Positions 1-9,200 of a stretch of 64,000 nt of DNA are shown here, piece after piece. Origin of the DNA: Enterococcus gallinarum NBRC 100675 (GTDB lineage Bacteria; Bacillota; Bacilli; Lactobacillales; Enterococcaceae); contig NZ_BCQE01000018.1 of assembly GCF_001544275.1 (NCBI RefSeq), positions 19,743-83,742 on the forward strand. The letters are read 5' to 3'. Made by a program: the position numbers and the translations under genes. Under the pieces are notes generated by a model, which did no database searches, was not told the DNA's origin, and was given only the letters and a program-made list of their open reading frames with translations. How positions within the stretch are numbered: the first letter of the stretch is position 1; every line of letters begins with the position of its first letter.

Positions 1-772
1 GTTCCCGAACCATTTGATTATGTTGAACTTGATTCGTGATAATTCCTCGTTCTTCTAATTGTCGAGAACGAACGCCTTCATGAACCGTCGGCAATTCTTT
101 TTTGCCAAGTTCTTTATGCGACTTCTCTGTGATTTGTTCATCAATTCCACGTTCACGCAACAATTTGTTTGTCATGTTTGCCCATTCTTTTCTTGCTTCT
201 AATAATAATTCTTTCTTGTCCCAATCTGTCGTTTTGATTGATACGGTTTTTCGGTGACCTTTTTCGTTGTAAACTTGTTTGCCATGTTCGTCTAAAACAG
301 GAATCCGTTTTTGTTTATTTGAGATTTGTCCTTTTTCGTCTACTTTACGCATCGTTAACATGATATGGGCATGTGGATTATTAGAATCGTCACGATGAAT
401 CGCAACGTCTGCGATCATTCCTTTCGACACAAACATCTTTTGAACATATTTCGTCACTAATTCTTTTTGATCCTCATTGGAAAGTTCAACAGGCAATGCA
501 ATATTCACTTCTCGACATAGTTGCGCATTAGAAGAAGTTTCAGCCAACTCCATTTTATTCCACAAATATTCTCGATTGCTAAATTCTGAGGGGACGTAAT
601 CTGGTTTTAAAATGAATGCGTCTGGTTTTACCAAACGATGACCGTAATAGTTTTCTTTTTGGTACAACTCACTATACAATCGTTCACCACTTCGGTAAGC
701 TGCCATCGCAATCAAACTTCGTTTTCCATTTTCTCTTTTAGCGACTTGCATTGAAAAGTGATAGATTGCCAC
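1..772 (-). CDS. MobQ/TraA-type conjugative relaxase, N-terminal part (3' end outside window)
   Basis: Translating the minus strand from a GTG at 772 gives a protein starting MAIYHFSMQVAKRENGKRS, with AAYRSGE near residue 25 and NPHAHIMLT near residue 150. This is the HUH histidine motif of MobA/MobL (MobQ) relaxases, which nick oriT, bind the 5' end through a tyrosine and lead the strand into the recipient. The GTG is chosen because AAGGAGGG lies just upstream. About 257 codons are present and the frame runs off the left edge, so the helicase or accessory C-terminus cannot be seen. oriT lies directly upstream, as in pIP501-type plasmids where the relaxase gene opens the tra operon. The family is clear; the name traA is inferred from context. 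Confidence 0.9.
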   Translation of the reverse strand, partial: MAIYHFSMQVAKRENGKRSLIAMAAYRSGERLYSELYQKENYYGHRLVKPDAFILKPDYVPSEFSNREYLWNKMELAETSSNAQLCREVNIALPVELSNEDQKELVTKYVQKMFVSKGMIADVAIHRDDSNNPHAHIMLTMRKVDEKGQISNKQKRIPVLDEHGKQVYNEKGHRKTVSIKTTDWDKKELLLEARKEWANMTNKLLRERGIDEQITEKSHKELGKKELPTVHEGVRSRQLEERGIITNQVQHNQMVRE

Positions 773-881
773 TTTCTCCCTCCTTCTTTTTTCATTTTTG
801 AATTTTCTATTTAGTACAGAAACACTCATTTTTTATTTGAATTAAACATGAGCGTAGCGAATTTTTCCACACGCCTGACGA

Positions 882-948
882 CACCGATGAACTTCATCGG
901 CGTAGCACGACGAACCAAAACTCTGTTTGGTGCGTATAAGTGCGCACT
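882..948 (+). other. oriT of MobQ type, with nic region
   Basis: Two hairpins precede a nic-like sequence. One is CCGATGA/TTCATCGG (882-899). The other is ACCAAA-ACTCTG-TTTGGT (914-931). After a short spacer comes TAAGTGCGCACT (937-948), which matches the TAAGTGCG/CCCT nic core of IncQ/pIP501-type MobQ plasmids. By analogy the nick falls between 944 and 945. Transfer would then lead rightward, so the relaxase and tra genes to the left enter last. Its position immediately upstream of the relaxase gene supports the call. Confidence 0.75.
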
Positions 949-1029
949 AGTGATTTCCAAGGGGACCTCGATTTTCGTTTTTGTTTGAAATAGGGGAAAA
1001 ATTTTGATAAAAACCGTTCATTGTTTATT

Positions 1030-1320
1030 TCATTTCCCCTCATTTCGTATTTTTTCTCCCCCTTTTTCTTTCTGAAAGCGTTGAGGAAGATTCCCTCGCA
1101 CATAAGAAGAAAAAATCTTTAACACTTTTTCTGTTTCTTCTACACTCAAATGGGAAAGGTCAAAATATTTTTCTAACAAAGCGCCTTTTTGAATCAAACG
1201 ATGCGTTCGTTTCTTACGTTCCATGGATTCAATCGACTGATTTTTGAGTAATTGTTGCTGGATCTTTAGCTTTTGAATCTGTTCTTCTAAAAGCAAAATA
1301 TTTTCATAACGTTTTTTCAT
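1030..1320 (-). CDS. TraD-like small conjugal transfer accessory protein
   Basis: This is a 96-residue basic protein. Residues 1-30 form a coiled coil (KKRYENILLLEEQIQKLK). Around residue 36 it has RKKRTHRLIQKGALLEKYF, which resembles the conjugal transfer TraD/MobC-type motif R-x-x-x-R-x-L-I-x-x-G-x-L found beside IncQ-like relaxases. Its start abuts the stop of the preceding gene and it lies just upstream of oriT, between oriT and topB. It may help the relaxosome form. The family assignment rests on motif memory and context only. Confidence 0.6.
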   Translation of the reverse strand: MKKRYENILLLEEQIQKLKIQQQLLKNQSIESMERKKRTHRLIQKGALLEKYFDLSHLSVEETEKVLKIFSSYVRGNLPQRFQKEKGGEKIRNEGK

Positions 1321-1689
1321 TTAACTAACAATCGCTTTTAGATTTTCTTTGTTTTGCTCAATTAATTCTTCTAATTCTGAGAAAAACAATTCTGATTCTT
1401 CACTGATTTCCAAAAATGAAATATCGTTTCGTTCCAAAATCGCTAACACCTGTTTCCCTAAATCCATAATTTGTTTCTTGTACAGATTTTCTCGACGTCG
1501 TTTTAATGCTTCAATCTCTGCGTCTAAGTCATGGACAGTTTTTTTGCGCGGTGTTTTCTTTTTCTTTTCTGACTCCTTCACGTTAACTGGTTCTTCTGTT
1601 ATATTTTGAACTTGTGCCTGATGTTTTTCATGATCAATTGTTTGATTGTTTCGATAGATATTCTCATGATTCGTTTCTTTTTGATTCAT
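1321..1689 (-). CDS. TraC-like coiled-coil accessory protein of the mobilization region
   Basis: This 122-residue hydrophilic protein has a disordered, charged N-terminus and a Lys-rich stretch near residues 40-50. Its central segment, LDAEIEALKRRRENLYKKQ (about 55-73), resembles the coiled coil of TraC/MobC-type relaxosome proteins. Gene packing is tight: topB ends 4 nt upstream and the next gene starts at the adjacent base. The three genes are probably co-transcribed from the topB side. A role in relaxosome assembly is inferred. Confidence 0.55.
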   Translation of the reverse strand: MNQKETNHENIYRNNQTIDHEKHQAQVQNITEEPVNVKESEKKKKTPRKKTVHDLDAEIEALKRRRENLYKKQIMDLGKQVLAILERNDISFLEISEESELFFSELEELIEQNKENLKAIVS

Positions 1690-1692
1690 TTG

Positions 1693-3888
1693 TTACTTTC
1701 CTTTCTTTGTTGATTTCTTTTTTGTTTGTGCAAATGAAACAAACTCAAGATAGCCGTTTCCGTTCTGACAAACGATCGCGTCATACGTTTTCTTTTCTTT
1801 TGTTTTAATTCCTGTGACAATAGTTTCTTTTCCTGCGATTAACTCTTGAATATTTTTCTTCGTTAACTTCTTATGTCGGAAATTATTTGTTAAAGTATAA
1901 CGACAGGTTGGATAATTGGAACACCCATAAAAATCTTTTCGTTCAATCAAAACACCTTCGCACTTCGGACAAGAACCAACGTTCACTGCTTTTTGTTCTT
2001 CTGAATGTTCTTCTTGATAGGTCGTTAGATCCAATTCAGAAACAAAAGAAGGAACTTCTTCGATCAAGTGAACGAGAAACTTTTTAATGTTCGTTAAAAA
2101 GTGTTCTTGCGTTACTTCTCTTTGGCCAATTCGTTTCAGCTGCTCTTCCCATTTTGCTGTCATTTCCGCACTCGTAAACAGCTTCTCACCAGACACCGCC
2201 TGACAAAGAACCTTTCCTTTAGTCGTCATAAAAAGTTTATTCTTCCGTAATTCGATATACCTTTTGCTCTTTAGTGCCTCGATAATTGACGCTCGTGTGG
2301 CTTCTGTTCCGATTCCTTCCACTTCTTTTAAAATTTCTTGTTCGTTCTCATCGGCAACAGTCTTCCCCGCAGTCTTCATAGCCGTAATCAATGTACCTTC
2401 GGTATATGGTTTAGGTGGGATTGTTTCCTTTTCTACTACGCTAATAGAAAGCGTGACTGTTTCATTAGAGACTATCTTTGGGAGTTTGGTCTGAATGACA
2501 ATTTCTTCTTTCGTGTCTGTCTTTGTGTCTTCTTTTTTATGTTGAAAAATGCCTTTCCACCCTTGAACGGTTGGCTCTTGACCTTTTGCTTGAAACAGTA
2601 ACTCTCCAACAGACACTTTCACAATGGTTTCTTCATACTCATAATCCGAAAGAAACATCGCAACCGTTGTTCGTGCGACTAAGAGATAAATATTTTGTTC
2701 CAAAGAAGATAGATTTTGAAACTGTTCATTCGTTGGCACTTGTTTCGTTAGAATGATTGCATGGTGTTCTTGTACTTTTTTATTGTTCACATATCGTTTT
2801 CTTGGTTCGAGTTGCGTCAATGGCAAGTCGACGGATAAGAAAGAACAATACTTCTCCACATGATTCTTTAAATAATCAAATTCATTTTCTGTAATATAAG
2901 GAGTATCTGTTCTTGGATACGTTAATAGCTGCGCTTCATATAATTTCTGAACTGCTTTTAACGTGTCATTGGCACTGGCTTTAAACTGTTGATTTGCTTT
3001 TGACTGTAAACTACTTAATGAAAACAATGCCGGACTTGTAGAACGCTTTTTTTCTTTTTCGACAGATTGAACGGTCGCCTCTTGTTCGCCAATTACAACG
3101 TTTTTTTCTTTTGTAAAAGAAAAAACCTCCTCTTTCGCTTTAAAGCGCTGAGAAGGTTCTAACGTGACTTTAAAGGATTGTTCTGGGTGTAACACAGTTC
3201 CTTCCAATTCAAAGAATGGTTCTTTTTTAAATTGATCGATTTGTAATTGACGTTGATAGATCATATAGAGAGTGGGTGTTTGAACTCTCCCCAAGGAAAA
3301 TGTTCCACTTACGCCTTTTTCTTGTAGCAACAAACTATACAAAGGACTTGCGTTCATTCCAACTAACCAGTCACTGATTTGTCGTGTTTGTGCTTCTTCA
3401 TAATAGGGCAGATAATCTTTTCCTTCTCTTAAATGTGTAAAGCCGTCTCGAATCGCTTCTTTTTCTAAGCTATTGATCCACAAACGTTTGTAAACTTTAT
3501 CTGGCGTATAAGCTTTCGCATGATGAATGATACTCCATGCAATATTTTCTCCTTCTCGGTCGCTGTCTGTTGCGATAATGATTGTGCTTGCTTTTTGTAA
3601 TAATCCCGCTACAATGGTAAATTGTTTTTGTTTGTCTTCAGGCACACTAAATTGATACCGTTCTGGAAAAATTGGCAACGTTTCTAGCGCCCATTTTTTC
3701 CATTCTTCCTTGTACTTATCTGGCGAATCTAATTCGACTAAATGTCCAAAACCAAATGTGATAAAAGTTTCGTCGTGGAAGATAGAATCTTTTACGCGAA
3801 AATAGCCGTCTTCTTTTGTATACGAAGAAAATGCTCTCGCATATGCAAGGGCTTGACTTGGCTTCTCTGCCAGAATCACAGTAATCAT
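1693..3888 (-). CDS. topB: Type IA DNA topoisomerase III of Inc18-plasmid type
   Basis: The 731-residue protein begins with a Toprim domain (MITVILAEKPSQA and, near residue 100, ATDSDREGE with the metal-binding acidic residues). The active-site tyrosine lies in LLTYPRTDTPYIT (about residue 320). Near the C-terminus is one CPKC...CSNYPTC zinc finger. The enzyme relaxes and decatenates single-stranded regions during plasmid replication or transfer. The start at 3888 is chosen over one 11 codons upstream because GGGGGAG lies 6 nt before it. pAMbeta1 and pIP501 relatives also carry such a gene, which fits the initiator at 13.3-14.8 kb. It leads a run of small transfer genes. Confidence 0.93.
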   Translation of the reverse strand: MITVILAEKPSQALAYARAFSSYTKEDGYFRVKDSIFHDETFITFGFGHLVELDSPDKYKEEWKKWALETLPIFPERYQFSVPEDKQKQFTIVAGLLQKASTIIIATDSDREGENIAWSIIHHAKAYTPDKVYKRLWINSLEKEAIRDGFTHLREGKDYLPYYEEAQTRQISDWLVGMNASPLYSLLLQEKGVSGTFSLGRVQTPTLYMIYQRQLQIDQFKKEPFFELEGTVLHPEQSFKVTLEPSQRFKAKEEVFSFTKEKNVVIGEQEATVQSVEKEKKRSTSPALFSLSSLQSKANQQFKASANDTLKAVQKLYEAQLLTYPRTDTPYITENEFDYLKNHVEKYCSFLSVDLPLTQLEPRKRYVNNKKVQEHHAIILTKQVPTNEQFQNLSSLEQNIYLLVARTTVAMFLSDYEYEETIVKVSVGELLFQAKGQEPTVQGWKGIFQHKKEDTKTDTKEEIVIQTKLPKIVSNETVTLSISVVEKETIPPKPYTEGTLITAMKTAGKTVADENEQEILKEVEGIGTEATRASIIEALKSKRYIELRKNKLFMTTKGKVLCQAVSGEKLFTSAEMTAKWEEQLKRIGQREVTQEHFLTNIKKFLVHLIEEVPSFVSELDLTTYQEEHSEEQKAVNVGSCPKCEGVLIERKDFYGCSNYPTCRYTLTNNFRHKKLTKKNIQELIAGKETIVTGIKTKEKKTYDAIVCQNGNGYLEFVSFAQTKKKSTKKGK

Positions 3889-4232
3889 AACAATCTCCCC
3901 CTTATTCATAATAAAAATCAATATGTTTAATTGTTTTTTTCCATAAATGAGTCATTAAAACTTCGTTCGCATCAGAGTGTTCAGTGGTTTCTTTTTCCCT
4001 GTCCCCCAAAATTATGCAATGATTGTGCGTAGTGTTAATCAAAATACCAATACGTGTAAATGAAAAACTGTTCAAATTCTCTTTTTCAGATATATTTAAA
4101 CGATCAACATGCTACTTTATATTTTCACCGCTGGAAACTTTACATAACAGTAATATTACTTCTAAATACATTTTTTTCCTTTCTGTATAATGTCATGCTA
4201 GTCAATAGGCTTTATTTTTGATTCAAAAAAAT
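3889..4232. other. Intergenic region without a recognisable gene
   Basis: This stretch of about 340 bases lies between topB and the LPXTG gene. It is AT-rich, and I see no ORF with a ribosome binding site. A TATAAT on the plus strand at 4186-4191 has no convincing -35 partner and would read into the 3' end of the LPXTG gene. The topB promoter is expected here but could not be assigned. Confidence 0.5.
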
Positions 4233-4261
4233 AGGAGCTTTCCTTCATCAAGAAAGCTCCT
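4233..4261 (-). terminator. Rho-independent terminator after the LPXTG gene
   Basis: AGGAGCTTTC and GAAAGCTCCT form a 10-bp stem with a 9-nt loop. On the minus strand the stem is followed by a T run. It lies 11 nt after the stop of the LPXTG gene. Confidence 0.85.
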
Positions 4262-4271
4262 CATCGTTTTC

Positions 4272-5144
4272 TTATACTCGTTTTTTCCACCAAACAAAAG
4301 CTGAACCTAACGTGAGAAGACTACCTAATACCGTCATCATAACTGTTTGTTTTGTTCCTGTTTTTGGTAGAACTTTTAATTGGCCATCTGATCCTTTGAC
4401 TGTAATATTTCCACTAGGTAATTGCTTCACTTCTGCCGTTATAGGCGTCAACGTCCCATCATTTGCTTGTTTGTATGCCACACCGTCTACAACGGAAACG
4501 ATTTTTTCTCCCGTATCGGTTTCAACTGGCGTAGAAGCTGTTGGAATGTGTGTCAATTCATTCACATCATTCGTTTGAATAGGAGTCATTTGTGCTCCAT
4601 TTCCCGATGAATTGATCGTCCCGTCTGAATTTACTCCCACATGAGTTGTAGGTGGAGTCGTTCCTGTATGTCCAGTGTCGGTATTTTCTGAACTTGGTGG
4701 AGTTGGTTTATTGGTATCACTACTACCTGCATTACTATTCTCTGTATTTGGTGGCGTTGCTTGGCTTGGCTCACTATCGCCAGTGTTACCACTACCACCT
4801 GTTTCTAGCGGTGGGGTTGTACCTGTATCACTGCTTCCAGTTCCACTATCTCCTGGTTCTGGTGACATTGTTGTATCTGTATTGCCTCCTTCAATTCCAC
4901 TATCTCCTGGTTCCGGTAGCGTTGTTATACCTGTATCACCACCTTCAGTTCCACTATCTCCTGGTTCTGGTGGAAGAACTGGATCACTTGGGGTTGTACT
5001 GTCTTCAGTAAACGGTAGAATCACTTCTTCACTTGGTGGGGTCGTAGGATTACTAGGTAAATTTTCCTCCGCAAAAGCAGTGTGAGACACACCTCCTACT
5101 AATAAAGTTGCACTAAACAAACTACTTAATATAAATTTCTTCAT
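4272..5144 (-). CDS. LPXTG-anchored, Pro/Gly/Ser/Thr-rich surface stalk protein
   Basis: The 290-residue protein has a signal peptide (MKKFILSSLFSATLLVGGV, cleavage likely after AFA at about residue 25). Residues 50-115 hold three 18-residue repeats of the type PEPGDSGTEGGDTGITTL, followed by a long Ser/Thr/Pro/Gly stretch. A short folded segment around residues 190-255 precedes the sorting signal LPKTGT, a hydrophobic stretch and KKRV. Sortase A should attach it to the wall, with the low-complexity part spanning the wall. TraO of pIP501 is also an LPXTG protein, but no orthology is claimed. No sortase gene is in the window, so a host sortase must serve. Confidence 0.9.
   Translation of the reverse strand: MKKFILSSLFSATLLVGGVSHTAFAEENLPSNPTTPPSEEVILPFTEDSTTPSDPVLPPEPGDSGTEGGDTGITTLPEPGDSGIEGGNTDTTMSPEPGDSGTGSSDTGTTPPLETGGSGNTGDSEPSQATPPNTENSNAGSSDTNKPTPPSSENTDTGHTGTTPPTTHVGVNSDGTINSSGNGAQMTPIQTNDVNELTHIPTASTPVETDTGEKIVSVVDGVAYKQANDGTLTPITAEVKQLPSGNITVKGSDGQLKVLPKTGTKQTVMMTVLGSLLTLGSAFVWWKKRV
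4811..4972. repeat. Three 54-bp tandem repeats inside the stalk gene
   Basis: The motif TTCCACTATCTCCTGGTT recurs at 4841, 4895 and 4949, exactly 54 bp apart. It encodes 18-residue units with the core EPGDSG. Copy number is likely to vary between strains by slippage or recombination. Confidence 0.85.
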
Positions 5145-5159
5145 TATTTCTCTTCTCCT

Positions 5160-5771
5160 TTACATTGATGGCATTTTTATTGAACGTTGTGGTGCTGATT
5201 GTATTTTAGGTGTTTCTTGTGATTGAGTAGGTTGCCTATTTGGTTCGTTGAGTGATAGCGATAACTTCTTCAAATGTGCATTATTCGGATCATTCATTAT
5301 CTCTTTTCCAAAGGAAAGCTCAATTTTTGTGAATAACGATTTTAACTGCTTGTTTTCTTCTGAGCCAATTATTGATTTTCCGATTTGATAATCAAGCTCT
5401 CTAGCAAAGACAACTGCTTCGTCACTTCGATTGAGATCGGGAAGAAACGGTTGATATTGATTAATTTTTTGAAACAACTCTGCTTCTCGTTCACTTAGCC
5501 CTTTATATGTTTCTTGAATAGCTCGTCTTTGTTCTGTCTGGTTATCAAAATATCTATCGGTTACTTTGGGATTTCCAATTCTTAATTCTTTATACCGAGC
5601 TAGTGATTTGGAAAATTCTTTTTTATCTTGACGCAACGTACGTCTTTCTTGTAGCCCCAAACGACTAAATCGTTTCACCTTTTTCAGCTGTTCTTGACGT
5701 CGATTGATACTGACAGACAATATATTGATCTTTGATTTCAAAGAATTCATGATAAAATCATAGTAGGTCAA
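5160..5771 (-). CDS. Unknown coiled-coil protein of the plasmid module
   Basis: The 203-residue charged protein is predicted to be mostly helical (INRRQEQLKKVKRFSRLGLQERRTLRQDK...). It has a Gln/Pro/Ser-rich C-terminal tail and no signal peptide or membrane segment. The start is a TTG at 5771, placed 7 nt after GGAGG; an in-frame ATG lies 7 codons further in. It ends 16 nt before the LPXTG gene, so the two are probably one transcript. I do not recognise the family. A cytoplasmic role in transfer is a guess from position only. Confidence 0.7.
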   Translation of the reverse strand: MTYYDFIMNSLKSKINILSVSINRRQEQLKKVKRFSRLGLQERRTLRQDKKEFSKSLARYKELRIGNPKVTDRYFDNQTEQRRAIQETYKGLSEREAELFQKINQYQPFLPDLNRSDEAVVFARELDYQIGKSIIGSEENKQLKSLFTKIELSFGKEIMNDPNNAHLKKLSLSLNEPNRQPTQSQETPKIQSAPQRSIKMPSM

Positions 5772-6004
5772 TACACGTCCTCCTCTCTTTCTAAAAATTG
5801 CGTTTTATCAAAAAATAACCTCGAAATCGCGTTATCCGAGACTTTAAAAACATTTTTGACTGATTCTTCATCGATCACTTAAAACGCCTGAAATCGCAAA
5901 ATACAGCTTATTTCCATAAATCAATGAACAGAACTAACAACTAATTCCTCTGCCGTATAACAAGCACAACAAGAAAACATCCCGATTCACTTCCATTTAT
6001 AAAT
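5772..6004. other. Intergenic region upstream of the coiled-coil gene
   Basis: Together with the terminators to the right, about 430 bases here carry no gene. I see no ORF with a ribosome binding site. The promoter for the coiled-coil and LPXTG pair must lie here or further upstream. Confidence 0.5.
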
Positions 6005-6043
6005 AAAAGACAGTACACCCATACATGAGTTGTGCTGTCTTTT
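6005..6043. terminator. Symmetric hairpin, probable second terminator
   Basis: AAAAGACAG and CTGTCTTTT, extended inward by ACA/TGT pairs, form a stem with A and T runs on both sides. It could terminate in either direction and backs up the hairpin at 6166-6195. Confidence 0.65.
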
Positions 6044-6165
6044 ACAGAAGAATAAGCAGTAAGGAGCTTTCCCCCTTTTAATATTTGGATTATTATAAGT
6101 AATCCAATAACCAACTCTCATACTCTTACTTGATTATCCAAATCGTCTGAAAAAATTTAACCAAA

Positions 6166-6195
6166 AACAAGCGGCTAGTTGTCTAACCGCTTGTT
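6166..6195 (-). terminator. Terminator of the large adhesin gene
   Basis: AACAAGCGG and CCGCTTGTT form a 9-bp stem that starts 9 nt after the adhesin stop. On the minus strand it is followed by TTTTTGG. Confidence 0.8.
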
Positions 6196-6203
6196 CGTTC
6201 ATT

Positions 6204-9200
6204 TTAGTTTTTGCCCTTGTATAATTCATAACCAATCAAGCCTGCCGCAAGGACAAAGATCATGCCAATCATGATCCATAACCCATTGTCTTCAGAGCCT
6301 GTTTTTGGCAACATCGGAACCATAACTGCTTCTTTGACTTCTGGTTGTGGTTGTTCTGGTTTCATTGGTTGTGGTGGTTTTGGCGCTTCCACAATTTGAA
6401 CCGTTTGATCTTTATTCGTTAGATCGACATTGTGTTTCGCCACTTCTTCAAACGTTTCTTTCTCATCTTCCGTTTTCGCTTGCAGCCATTCCGCAAAACT
6501 CAAGCCTTTTCCTACAAGATTACGTCCGTCCACTAAGAATTCAAATAAGAATTCCATGGTTTCTTTGTCTGCCGTAAAGATTTTTTCTGCATGTGTGCCT
6601 TCAAATGGCGTGCCGTCTGGTGTTAAATAGCCTTGGACAATCAATTGATAGATTTGACCGATTGCTAAACCGTCTACTTTGACCCATTCCAACACAGTTT
6701 GATTTGGCAAGGCTAAGATCTCTTTTCCACCATTTTTATTGGTGGCCTTGGTCGTAATGGTTGGATTGACGATTTTGATGGTTTGGTCTTTATCGGTAAT
6801 ATCTGCATGAGAGGCTAATAATACGCCTTCTCTGAAGAGATTTTCAAAGACAACCACTTCTTTTCCACGTAACGCACGTGCGTCTAGGATAAAGTCTAAG
6901 TTGACTGTACCGTCGGTACTTTCTGCCACAAACGTTAAGGTACTTGTGACTTCTTTTCCATCTACTAGTACTGGTTTTTCCGTTACTTTATCCATTAGAA
7001 CACCGTTGACTGTGTATGTTTTTCCAACGATCAAATCGTGGTATTTCACAGCGTCTGTAATGGTGACTTTCGTTAATGGATTAACCACTTTTAAGCCAGT
7101 TGGTTTATGCGTAGCCGTTGTACGTACACTTGGGTTCGTCACACGTACAGTCTGGCCTTGATCATTGATGTCTCTGTGGTTTGCTAGTTCTTCGTCGTTT
7201 CTAAAAAGACTTTCAAACACGACAATTTCACGACCATTTAAGCCGGTTAGATCAAAAGTAAATGGTACGATTACCTTTTCATTTTCTGCTTTGGCAATAA
7301 AGCCAACAGCACTTTCTACCGGTTGACCATGAACAAGTAAGGCTTCACCGGTTGCTTTATCCATTAAGATTCCTTTGACCAAGTAAGCTTTTCCTGGAAG
7401 AATCTCATTAATTTCAACGGTATCATTTAAGGTGAACAGCCCCGTTGGGTCTGCGATCGTCAACCCGTCTTCGAATACAGCTGTGGTATGAACCGTTGGA
7501 TTGTTTACCCGAACACTTTGATTGTCATCATTGATATCCGCATGTGCCGCAACTTCAATGCCATCACGGAAAAGTTTTTCAAAGACAACGATTGTTTGAC
7601 CTTTCAGAACACTAGCATTAACCACAAATTCAAGATCTTTTGTGCCATTGGCTTTGTCTGCAATAAAGGTCAAGGTACTTGTGATTTCTTTGCCATCTTG
7701 TAAGATTGGCGCATTCGTTGCCTTATTCATCAATACTCCTGAAATAGTGTATTCTTTTCCGACAAACAAGTTTGTATACGAAACACTGTCTTTAATGACG
7801 ATCGTTTCTATTGGATCAATCACTTTTTCACCATCGGCTTTATTTGACGCTTGTGTTTCTAGTTTTGGTGGAATCAAGTAATTACGTACAGAAACCACTA
7901 ACGTTTCGCCATCATCTGGCGCATTTTGTTTGAATACAACAGTGAATGCTTGTTTGTCTGTATTTGGTTGGAAGCTTTCTAATGGGGCATTTTCCAAGAA
8001 ATAATAATCCCCGAATACTAAGTCTTTAACTAGAATTTCACCGTTCTTATCAGTGGTGTATTCATCAAGAGCTTTTCCTGCTTGGTTATACAGAGTAAAG
8101 CTGACCCCTGCAAGCGGTGTTTTTTGCTTGTTCCATTCTTCATACTTGAACAATTTTACGTTTTTCCGTGCTTGACGGTTCGCAAAATGGATCACTTTGA
8201 TTGGTTCTGTATCATTGGTAATCGAGAACACCAATGGTTTTTGATTCAAAACGTAATTTACGGGCGCTTTGATTTCTTCCAAACGGTAACGATCTTTTCC
8301 ATAAGTAAGTGTACCGTTAGTTAAGAAAAAGCCTTTTTCATTGGTTTTAAAGATATCCGTTGTTTCTGTATCATTTGGAATCTCCATTGTGACATAACGA
8401 TTGGCTAAGGTATCAAAAATCTTGAATTCTGTATTAGTAAGTGGAATCACTTTTCCTGTTTCTTGATCCACTTTCACCACTTTAAGACGTTGTTCGATTA
8501 CTTTGTCTTCTAAAACATAATGGAAGGTTTGCCCTTGTTCAGAAATTGTGACTTCGAATGGTTCAAATAGTTTATACCCTTCTTTTCCTTTGGTTTCAGA
8601 AAGAATGTACGTATCAAAGACAACAGTATTTTTACCAAAGCTAGCGTAACCATCTTTGTCTGTGACAACTGTTTTCACCACTTGACCAGTTGTTTTTGAT
8701 GTCAAAGAGGTTTCAATACCAGCTAATTTTGGTTTGTTGTCTGGATTCGTTGAATCGACTAAGGCTTTATTCGCAACTTTCACTAAATCAATGGTTCCTT
8801 TGATCACTTGATCTTTTACGGTCGCATTGACAGTTTTTCCAGGTTCAACGACAATTTCAATTGTTTCATCAGAAAGTACATAGCCTTTCGGCGCTTTGAT
8901 TTCTTTTAAAACATATTTACCAGGATCAAGATCTTTGATTTCTGCCTGTACTTTGCCATTGACATTTTTCAACGTGATTTCTTTGATTTTCTTCCCATCG
9001 GCTTGATACAAGCCATACACCGCATTTTCTAAAGAAGCTGCGCCTTGTGCTTTCACACCGGTTTCTGCATCTTCTTTAAAGACACGAATATTTCCTTCTT
9101 TTAACACGTTTAGTTTTAAAATTGAAGAAAGAGGATCTGGATAGTTTAATATCCCAATAGTTTGAACTCCTGCTTTTTTATAAACCATTGGAACACCATA

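Noticed and set aside
894..1103. Open frame of 69 codons on the minus strand
   Set aside because: It overlaps oriT and has no ribosome binding site; its open length comes from the transfer-origin sequence.
4186..4191. TATAAT on the plus strand as a promoter
   Set aside because: No -35 at workable distance and it would read only into the 3' end of an opposing gene.
4811..4972. Regular 54-bp repeats as a CRISPR array
   Set aside because: Repeats lie in frame within an LPXTG gene and no spacer-like unique segments or cas genes are present.
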